This document shows positions 1 through 9,200 of a stretch of DNA of 55,203 nucleotides, piece after piece. Below the pieces are notes generated by a model. That model saw nothing but the letters and a program-made list of their open reading frames with translations. It searched no databases and was not told where the DNA came from. Location: assembly GCA_015067185.1 (NCBI GenBank), contig SVMZ01000020.1:1-55203 (forward strand), in the 5' to 3' direction. Source of the stretch: Oscillospiraceae bacterium. GTDB lineage: Bacteria; Bacillota; Clostridia; Oscillospirales; Ruminococcaceae. The position numbers and the translations under genes are program-made. Numbering within the stretch: the stretch's first letter is position 1; each line of letters begins with the position of its first letter.

Positions 1-612
1 GCACCAGAGGGATTCATAAAGGAAAGTGGGATGTACGGGGAGAGAGGGATCAATGTTCATACCGATTGCTTCCAGGGCAAGCTCATGTTCTGCAAGGTAG
101 GATTTGATACGGGCACTGGTCATACCCCAGGGCAGCGTGGTATTGCCTCCAAAAGCTTCCACATTGATAAAATTGCCCCAGCGTCCAATAGCCTGCCCAA
201 TCAAAAAGGCAGAGCAAACCATATCGAACATAGGCAGGATTTTTACTTTTCTGATTTTGCAGAAAAGGGCACCGGCGGAGAAAGCGCCGATAATACCGCC
301 GTAGATGGCAAGACCACCGTTCCAGATTTGGAAAATACTGACGAGATTATCTTTAAACTCGCTCCACTGGAAGATGACATAGTAAAGTCTTGCACCAATG
401 ATGGCACCGATCGTTCCGGCCAAAATAACATCAATGGCGCGGTCGGCATCAAGACCAAATTCTTTGATGCGTTTGAATGCATAAACGATAGCGAGCAGGA
501 ATCCAATGGCGATGAGAATACCATACCATCTGAAGGTGAGATTTCCGATGGAAAATGCGACCGGATTCAAGTCAATGCTCCAGCCGAGGTTCGGGAAATA
601 AACTGTCTGCAT
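1..612 (-). CDS. lgt: Prolipoprotein diacylglyceryl transferase (partial, C-terminus outside window)
   Basis: Membrane enzyme that moves diacylglycerol from phosphatidylglycerol to the lipobox cysteine of prelipoproteins. The visible ~204 residues show the family order: an amphipathic N-terminus (MQTVYFPNLGW), a first membrane helix after FRWYGILIAIGF, a central IWNGGLAIYGG segment, and near residues 140-155 the Lgt signature GRWGNFINVEAFG with its essential Arg/Asn/Glu. The ATG at 612 is preceded by AAGGAGG at 621-627, eight bases upstream. The gene follows ymfH by only 13 bases, so it is probably the last visible gene of that minus-strand operon. It runs off the left edge with its frame open, so it is a partial gene and not a broken one. 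Confidence 0.95.
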   Translation of the reverse strand, partial: MQTVYFPNLGWSIDLNPVAFSIGNLTFRWYGILIAIGFLLAIVYAFKRIKEFGLDADRAIDVILAGTIGAIIGARLYYVIFQWSEFKDNLVSIFQIWNGGLAIYGGIIGAFSAGALFCKIRKVKILPMFDMVCSAFLIGQAIGRWGNFINVEAFGGNTTLPWGMTSARIKSYLAEHELALEAIGMNIDPSLPVHPTFLYESLWC

Positions 613-625
613 ATTATAAGCCTCC

Positions 626-1906
626 TTATGTTTTCGGCAAGATGACCGAGATAGAACTTCTTGCTATATCATAACACTTAACCAGACGGTCGGTCAAGTG
701 TTTTATGGTGGTATTGGCTACAATCTCGGGAAGATCGTAGGGGGTGAGATCGGCAAAGTAGGTGGAAGCCAGCATGCCGGAGAGTGCTTCGGGCTTATCA
801 AACACCCGGATATATCTGCCATATGTGGCTTTTTTGCAGAGTTCAAACAGTTCGGGATCGATTCCCTCCCGGAGAATTCGGGTAATCTCTGCATTAATCT
901 CCTGTCGAACGCGGAGGGGATCACGGGATTCACCGAGAAACATCATATTGATATGATCCCGTCCACAAAACACCTCTGCCCCGAAGGTGGAATTGATGAG
1001 ACCGTCATCGTAGAGGCGGCGGTAAAGCCAGGTGGATTCTCCGGCAATGATGTCGCAGAGAATTTCGTCACGAATCTGATCGATGAAATTCTGTTTTGTA
1101 TCGCCGGGAATTCCTTTGAATCCGATATAAAAGGTGGGCTGAGAGATGGGGAGATACTGTTCAATATAATCCTGAACCACCGCGGCAGGCTCTGTCGCGG
1201 CAGGACGGTATACCGTAACAGGGGCAGAATTGGGGAGAATCCGGTCTGCTGCATCAAGGACAACCTCAGGGTCAAAACCGCCGGCAATCGTGAGAACCAT
1301 ATTGGAGAGATTGTAAAAGGTGTTGTAGCAGCGGTAAAGCAGCTGGGCATCAATCTGCGCAATGGAATCTACCGTTCCGGCAATATCCAGCTTGATAGGG
1401 TTGTTGTGATAAAGTGCCTTGAGAAGATTGAACATGACGCGCCAATCGGCAGAATCGTCGTACATCTTTATTTCCTGAGCAATAATTCCCTGTTCCTTGG
1501 CCACGGTCTGTTCGGTAAAATAGGGGTTTGAGACAAAATCAAATAGAATCTCGATGGATTCCTTAAAATTGTCAGCACAGGAAAAGAGGTAAGCTGTTCT
1601 GTCAAAGGAGGTGTAGGCATTGGCGCTGGCACCGGTGGCGGCAAAACGCTCAAACGCATCGCCTTCTTCACTTTCAAAAAGCTTGTGTTCAAGAAAATGC
1701 GCAACACCGGAAGGAACTTCGGCAATTTTGTCTTCGGAAAGGCCAAAACAGGCATCAGAGGAACCAAAGTTGACGGAAAGCATAGCAAAAGCAGAGCTGA
1801 ATCCATCCATGGGGCAAAGCCTCATTTCAAGACCGGAGCGGTGTTTAATCCGGATGTAGCTTGAATTCAGCCGTCCGGAGAAGACAGTTTCTTTTTCAGG
1901 TCTCAT
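626..1906 (-). CDS. ymfH: M16 family zinc peptidase, YmfH type (catalytic member)
   Basis: Pitrilysin/insulinase-family metallopeptidase, 426 residues. The inverted zinc motif HxxEH is present as HFLEH (His70, Glu73, His74), and the downstream Glu ligand lies in EQGIIAQEIKMYDD, so the site looks intact. I chose the ATG at 1906, residue 25 of the longest frame, because it follows AGGAGA at 1915-1920 and leaves only an 11-base overlap with the upstream ymfF-like gene. The ymfF-ymfH pair is known in Bacillus and Clostridia, where database names link it to EF-P aminopentanol modification. The substrate cannot be read from the sequence. Cytoplasmic, with no signal peptide seen. Confidence 0.85.
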   Translation of the reverse strand: MRPEKETVFSGRLNSSYIRIKHRSGLEMRLCPMDGFSSAFAMLSVNFGSSDACFGLSEDKIAEVPSGVAHFLEHKLFESEEGDAFERFAATGASANAYTSFDRTAYLFSCADNFKESIEILFDFVSNPYFTEQTVAKEQGIIAQEIKMYDDSADWRVMFNLLKALYHNNPIKLDIAGTVDSIAQIDAQLLYRCYNTFYNLSNMVLTIAGGFDPEVVLDAADRILPNSAPVTVYRPAATEPAAVVQDYIEQYLPISQPTFYIGFKGIPGDTKQNFIDQIRDEILCDIIAGESTWLYRRLYDDGLINSTFGAEVFCGRDHINMMFLGESRDPLRVRQEINAEITRILREGIDPELFELCKKATYGRYIRVFDKPEALSGMLASTYFADLTPYDLPEIVANTTIKHLTDRLVKCYDIARSSISVILPKT

Positions 1907-3191
1907 CGGTGGTTTCTCCTTCCAGTAAAAATACGGTGTCAAGTTCAAAATGTCTGGCTGCTTCCACAACTTCCTCACGGGTAATGGTATCGATCAGCGC
2001 TGTTTCATCCTCGGGAGAGAGATTACTGCAGGTGAGAAGCTGTGTAGTATACCAGGATTCGATGGAAGAGAGAGAATCACGGATGGAACGCAGGCTGTTT
2101 TTCATGGCAAGGATGGTGAAGGTAAGATCCTCATCGGTAAAAATGCCGTTTTTAATATCTTCAAACTGACGGAGGATCTCGGTACGGGCGGATTCTGCAT
2201 TTTCAAACTCCACGCCGCTGTCAACAACAAGGGTTCCTGTACCTCTGTCATAACGGGAGGCACAGTAGTAGCAGAGACTGAGCTTTTCACGCACGCCTTT
2301 AAAGAGGAGAGAGAACGGAGTCCCGCCAAACATGGCAGACATGACTCTTGCGGCGAGTTTTTCTCTGTGGGAGAGATCGGTTGCACCGCGGAAGGCCATA
2401 ACCAGCTTCCCCTGTGTAACTTCCATCTTTTCAGAAAGATAACGAGTGATGCGGGCTGGAATGACAGGAGGAAGCGGATCATAGTGAATGGGTGTGCGGG
2501 TCAGATGAGCAAAGCGCTCAGCAAAGACAGCGTACGCATCATCAGCCCCCTCACAGCCGACAAAAAGAACTTCAACAGCAGCGTTAGAGATAACATCGGC
2601 ATAGGCTGCAGCAGCACTTTCAGGTGTAATATTCTCGGCATCGCTGCGGGTTCCCAGTTTTCGGATGGCACTGCTGGTTCCCTCAAACATGGAAGAGAGA
2701 CATTTTCCTATTGAATAGGTGCGTTTATCGTTGATTTCGGAATCAATAATATCCAGAAGATTGAGCTTTTCTGTTTCGATATCTTTGGCATCAAAGGCTT
2801 GGTCGGTAATTTTTGGATCCAGAATAAGATCACACAGCAGGCAGGCATATTCCCGAACCAGCTTTCTGTTTTCCATGGTGAAACGGTCGGCAAGACCGGA
2901 GACAGAAAGCGTAAGGATCTGGTAACCGCCAAATTTAAGAATATCACCATAGAGAGAAGCACCGTACATATCGTCAAGATGCCTGTTGAGCATGGTAAAA
3001 TCAGGGTAAGAACGGCATCCCTTCTGCCACAGCAGCGGAAGGATGGCATTGACAGAAGCGGTCTCCTTTTTGAGAGGAACAATCAGGTTGACAGAAATGC
3101 GTGAGGATTTAAATTTCTCGTCAGATACCCTGCTGAAACGGATCCCGTCTGCAATCATATTGCTTGTCAGCGTGGTAAGCGGTTGTTGCAT
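1896..3191 (-). CDS. ymfF: M16 family protein, YmfF type (non-catalytic partner)
   Basis: 431-residue M16-fold protein. Where the catalytic partner has HxxEH, this one reads TMLNRHLDDMYGASLYGD, with no HxxEH. It is therefore predicted to be the inactive half of a heterodimer, as in other M16B pairs. The C-terminal M16 domain is recognisable from MFGGTPFSLLFKGVREKLSL and the following YYCASRY. The ATG at 3191 has AAGGAG 11 bases upstream (3203-3208). It overlaps ymfH by 11 bases, consistent with translational coupling and a 1:1 complex. The upstream gap to the giant glycan synthase is 105 bases with no clear terminator. Confidence 0.8.
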   Translation of the reverse strand: MQQPLTTLTSNMIADGIRFSRVSDEKFKSSRISVNLIVPLKKETASVNAILPLLWQKGCRSYPDFTMLNRHLDDMYGASLYGDILKFGGYQILTLSVSGLADRFTMENRKLVREYACLLCDLILDPKITDQAFDAKDIETEKLNLLDIIDSEINDKRTYSIGKCLSSMFEGTSSAIRKLGTRSDAENITPESAAAAYADVISNAAVEVLFVGCEGADDAYAVFAERFAHLTRTPIHYDPLPPVIPARITRYLSEKMEVTQGKLVMAFRGATDLSHREKLAARVMSAMFGGTPFSLLFKGVREKLSLCYYCASRYDRGTGTLVVDSGVEFENAESARTEILRQFEDIKNGIFTDEDLTFTILAMKNSLRSIRDSLSSIESWYTTQLLTCSNLSPEDETALIDTITREEVVEAARHFELDTVFLLEGETTDET

Positions 3192-3296
3192 AAGGTGTGT
3201 TTCTCCTTGCTGTTAATCTTGCGATGATAGAAAATATTATAGCATATTTTATCGCAGGATGCCACTGCGCACAGAGTGATTGAAATAAATTTTCTG

Positions 3297-6200
3297 TTAA
3301 ATAATCTCAAGAAGTGCATCGTGAGAACCATCAAGCGGAATATTGCTGGCAGGAGAACCGTCTACGGTAAGTTTTTCCATACCTGTTCTTGCAACAGAAA
3401 GCCGAATCTCTCCATTGTCAACGGTACGGATTATAACGGAAAATCCATTCCATTCATCCGGAATATGCGGTTGTACATACAGCTTTCCGGCACGGATGCG
3501 AAGACCGAGCAGCTTCTCCAGAACTGTACGGAAATACCAGCCGGCGGCGCCAGTGTACATACTCCACCCTCCTCTGCCAGGACAGGTACCGGCATAAATA
3601 TCGGCGGATATCAAATAGGGTTCCAAAAGATAGGTGCGGTTCAAATCATAATCAGAACAGCGGGAGACAGGGTTCAGCATTTCCAGAATCCGGTAACCAT
3701 CGGCGCAGCGGTTCTGTTTTAATAATGCCATAGCCAGCCATATGGCGGCATGGGTATATTGACCACCGTTCTCTCTGATCCCGGCCGGATATGCCTTGAC
3801 ATAGCCGGGAGATTGAGCGGAAGATTCAAACGGAGGAGTGAACAGGCGAAGAATACGGCTCTTCCTGTCGAAAAGTCTGTCCAGCGCCTCGTTCAAGGCC
3901 GTGTCAATGCGTGCGGGATCATCGGAAATATCCGAAAGTGCAGCAAAACTTTGTGCAAGAGAATCAATGCGGCACTCGCTGCAGGAGCTGCTGCCCATAA
4001 CGGAACCGTCATCGCAAAAGGCGCGAAGATACCATTTCCCATCCCAACAGTGGGTTTCCACTGCCTGCTTCATTTGTTCCGCCAGCAGCTCTAAGGAACT
4101 TTGGGTATAGCTGTCACCTTGTCCTGCAGCAATGGAGGCAAACCGAAGAGAAACAATGCGCAGAAACATTGCCAGCCACACGCTTTCTCCTTTTCCCTCC
4201 GCCCCCACACTGTTAAAGCTGTCATTCCAGTCTCCGGTACCAATCAAAGGAAGGCCATGCTCTCCTTTTATGCCAAAGCGTCCAAGAACGCGCAGGCAAT
4301 GTTGGTAAACACTTTCTTTAACCTTACTTCGGGCAGGTTCAAAGTAGCGTTCTCTTTCATTTTCAGCAAGTGCAGCTCCTTCCAGATAGGCAATACGGGT
4401 TTGAAGTATGCCGGTATCTCCCGTTTTTTCAATATACTCACAGACCGCATAGGGAAGCCAAAGCAGATCATCAGATATTCTTGTTCTGACACCGCGGATC
4501 GCATTGGGATAACGATGCCACCAATGCAGCACGTCACCTTCTGTAAACTGCACCGCACAGGCACGGAAAATTTGACGCTTGAGCAGAACGGGATCCATGG
4601 AGAGGAGACAGATGGCATCCTGAAGCTGGTCTCGAAATCCGTAGGCGCCGCCATTCTGCCAGAAAGAGGTTCTGGCAAAGATCCTTCCCTCCCGTGCCTG
4701 ATGAGGACACCAGCTGTTGATGAAGATATCCAGCTGCTCATCTGGCGTGGAAATCTCAAAGCTGCGCAGAGGGAGAAAAGCGTGCTCGGAAAGGCTTTCC
4801 GCCTCCGAGGCAAGAAGCCGGGCGGCAGCAGGTTTGGCTGCAAAGGTGAGCATAAAACGAAGACGAAGTTCTTTTTTGGCCGGCAGTACATTGGATAGAG
4901 CAAGGGCGGCGCAAAGTTCACTGCCGCGGTTTTGTTCGCTCCAATTACCGGAAAGAAAAGCTGCCCTGTCCCAAACAGGATAACAATTTGCAGAAGAACA
5001 GCTTAAAGCCATTACACCGGGAATCAATTGATTCATAGGATTTTCCACCGTTAACATACCGGGAGAAAAGGAGGTTTTCAGATAATGATGCCCTTTCATG
5101 GTATAATCGGCATTTCCGGCAGAAAGGATTGGCTCGGTATAATAAGCGAGAGAAAACGGGATATCTCTGTCTGACATGTTGGAGATAACAACCTCGACAA
5201 CCTTGCCTGTTTTGGCGCCTTTGGGAGGAAGAGAAATCTCTGTGCACAGTTTCAGGCGGTCGATATATCCCTCCCATCTGGCATTTTCTTCAGAACAGGA
5301 GAATAATGCTCCTCGGGTAAGAGAATACATTTGCCCATTATTCAGTTTCATAACCAGCATTTCACCGTGGTTGTCGGTGGCAAAATCATTACTCCAGGGG
5401 GTCAGCTTGTTCTCACGGGAATTGACAGCCCAGGTAAAACCGAGAGAATTATCAGAGACAACGGTACCAAAGGTTGGAGAAGCGAGGACATGACAATAGG
5501 GGAGCGGTGTGGCACGGGTGGAATAGAAACGTCCGGAAGTGAAGAGTCCGCCGTAGGTATGCCGCCGAGGCATGACTTTCTCTATATCGGCAGAAGAAAC
5601 GGAATACAGCTTTTGAGGGACAGAAAATTTGCGGGAGCTCTCATGGTTGTAGGTGTTATGGGACAGGCTGCAGGCAGCAACAAGTTGGAGAAGGGTAAGC
5701 TGTTCAGCTGTCAAAAGGTCTGAGTCGATGCAAAACAAACCGCAAGGGGAACCGAGTAGTTCGCTGCAGCCATGTTCCCGGGCAAAACGACGCGCCGTTT
5801 CGGAAAAACCCGGCAGTGCCTCACCACTGAAAAGAACGACAAGATCAAATTCAATGCGGCATTCCCGCAACAGCTTTAAAACACGCAGCTGGATACAAAA
5901 ACAGTCGGCGGCCTCCTCCGGCACAGCGGGCAGATGGTATAGCAAAATGGGGAAATCGCCCGAAAGGGAGAGAGACCACAACCCGTCAATGCCAAGGAGA
6001 TTTTTTTCTGAAAGTGCTGCTGCCCGTGCACTGTATGTGGGATAAAGCAGGTTTGGCAGTAGGGAAAATGCAATCCTCCCTTCCAGTGTGGAGTTAAATA
6101 TGGGAGACACTGCAGCATTACGTCCGGTTTTAATTCCGGCGGCAAGTCTCAGATTTACAAGATTTGCGGTACACTCTTCTTTACGGGATGCTGCAGAGAG

Positions 6201-9200
6201 AAAAAGTGTATGGGAAATACGCTGACCGGGAGAGAGGGAAAATTTCAGTTTAGCAGCAAAGCAGCAATCAGGAATCCCCTTCCCTCCACGGAAGTTGATT
6301 TCAACAAAATTCTTGAGAGATTCAAAACCGAAGGGGGAGGTAAAAAGCTTTTCACGGCGAGTCTCTGTTTCAAATTCCGTATGCTCAAGAAATCCGACAG
6401 CCAGCGAAAGCGGTCGTTCATTCCCCCTTGGGCGGCGGGAGAAAACAGTGCATCCACTGACAGAATCATGTTCGGCCGCGACAAATAGTTTGGAAAAAGC
6501 AGGATGCGCTTCGTAATCGCGGTGAATTTGAAGAACAGGCTCAAAATAGATGAGCAATTCAACAGATTGTTTGCTGTCGGAAATATTTTTGATTGAAAAG
6601 GTACGTTGTTCCACGGGGAGGGTATCATGCACAGAGACCTCCATACAACAGGAGAGCTCTGCGGTGCAGCTGAGATACCGCATACGGTCACGGCTGATTT
6701 CAGCATGATATACAACGCTTTTTTCATAGAAAGGAGCTTCGGTGAAAGAAAAAACTTTTCCGCCGCAGCAGGCAAAAGCAAAAATACCCTGCGGATGACA
6801 CAGGCTATCTGTGGTGCGCCTTGTAATATCAGACTGTGCCAGCATAAGTCTGTTTTCGCCGCTGTCGCACAGAATATCGCAAAGCTCACCGTTGGAGAGG
6901 ATGGTAACGTGGGGTGTATTGAGGTCAACACTCCCCGAAAGTGTTTCAAAATTCATTTTGGCATTTCCTTTACCGGGTTGGTGTAATCTGTTTTTGGGCA
7001 ATGTTTCATTAATATCTTTGAATTTGATATCCTCGAAAACTACAGTATCGCGATCCGGGCGCTCTTCCAACAATTCCTGTGCACTGTTCATTTGCGGGTC
7101 GGAAAGAAAGCGCCGCTGCATAATTCCGCCGAAGAGAGCATTACAGCATGCGATCATACTCATGCCGAGATGATGCGACATATAACTCCGGCAGATCCCA
7201 CTGCGGTTAGGCGTAAGATCCAGTGCTTCAAAAAAACCGTAATCGGCAAACATTCCCAGCTTTTGCAGCAGTTTCAGGTTTTTTATGCTGCTATTGGGAA
7301 AGAAAGGCAAAGCAAGGAAAGTAGAATAGGGAGAAATGACCAACTCGGCATCCAGACCGCGTTTTACTCCCAATTTTTGCACGCCGTGTGCTTTGTATTG
7401 GTAACACAGCTGACGGTCAAAGGAATAAAAGGCACTTTCACTGATCCCCCACGGAGTTCCTTTTTTGACACGTTTTCTCTGACAGTAGCAGCTGTATTTC
7501 AATGCCTCGGAGAGAAGAGATCCGGCTCGGTTGGGAAGCAGGAGAGCAGGCATATAATATTCAAACATGGTGCCTGTCCAGGAGACCGGGCCCGCATAAC
7601 TCCCGCTGCGGGAAAGCGTGCGGGAAAGCGAAGCCCAATGCCGTTTTTCTACACGGCGGGCAGCAATAGCATAGTAGCTTGTCATCCGCGCTTCACTCAT
7701 TAAAAAATCATAGAAGCTTTCGGAGAAGCATTCGGTGTTTGGATCGTAACCAATGGAAAACAACCGCCGCTTGGGATGATAGAAAGCCGCAATATCCGTA
7801 TCGGCAAGCAGCTGCTCAATGCGGAAAATCATCTCCGAAAAATCTGTTGTTTTGTCACTGTATTCCCGAAGCCCTTCCTTAAGCGCAACCAGACAGCAGA
7901 GAAAATTCCCACTGTCAACAGCGGAGACATAAGCGGGAGAAAGAACCTCAAGCGTAACGGTATCGTACCAATTGAACAGATTCCCATGCCATTTCTCTAG
8001 TTTTTCAATGGTGGCAAGTGTATGGGAGAGACGATGGTAAAGCTGAGAAGAATCAATGAAATCAAGATCTCTTGCCGCCAAAGCGGAAAGGAGACATAAC
8101 CCTATGTTTGTGGGAGAGGTACGATGCGCCACAGCATAGACCGGTGCCTGCTGTACATTGTCGGGAGGCAGCCAGTTATCAGGAGCTGCCGCATACTCTT
8201 CGAAGAAACTCCAGATCCGTGCAGCGCAGTCGGTGATATATTCCCGGTCTGCAGCGGAGATGCGGGGCGTCTGTACAGTACGGCGCTGTGAGATAACAAG
8301 TGTAACAGGAAATGCACTCAAAAAGAAGATGGCATAAAGCCGCAGCAAAGGAGAAGGTGAAAGAAGGAGCAATAGGCCAAGCAATAAGGCAGGAATGCCC
8401 GCATGAAAAGAGGCAGACAGAATATTTTTAAAGCTGCTGTCCGCTGCGGTAACCCACTGCAGCAGCAGCTTTTTGGTGACAAAACTGCGCCAGAGTGCAC
8501 GGAATATCGCATTCAGGGTAACAAAGGCAGTATAAGGAATTTGAATAAAAAGGACGAAAATACGGCAGAGTGTTTCAGCACACTGAGGGATGATATCTGA
8601 GAAATACCTCCGGGTCAAAAGGGAAAAGCCCCTGCCGACCAGCGACAGCAGGGTGCGCAGGAACGGCGTAAAAGCAAGGGGGATCCATGCTGTAACAGCG
8701 GCAGCATGAGAGAGCATTTCTTTGCCGAAAAAAGCAGCAAAAGCGGCAAATACAATGCAAAAAAGCGAAGCAACAGGAAGTAGAGAACGGCGAAGATTAT
8801 CAAACAACTTGTATTTGCTGAGCAGAGAAAGGTCCTTGCGAGCAAGAAGAAAGAGGTTTTGCCAGTCTCCTCTCACCCAGCGATGAAGCCGGGCATGCCA
8901 CGCGAAGGGAGTAGCGGGGAAACTTTCTGATAACTCCACCTGAGACAGAAAACCGGTGTGAAGATATTCCCCTTCTATCACATCATGGCTGAGAATTCTC
9001 TCGGGAGGAAGGCGCCGATCCATAACAGCTGCAAAAGCCTCAATATCAATAATCCCTTTCCCGGAGAAAAGCGAGAGGCCGAAGAAATCCTGATAAAAAT
9101 CCTTGGAGCGGATATCGTAAGGGATTGTTCCGCCGCAGCCGGCCATGATTTGAGAGAAAAATGTAGCATTGGCACTTTCCAGACTGACAGAAAGGCGGGG

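Noticed and set aside
1-612. Considered whether lgt is truncated by mutation
   Set aside because: The frame is open to the window edge with intact motifs, so it is simply cut by the window.
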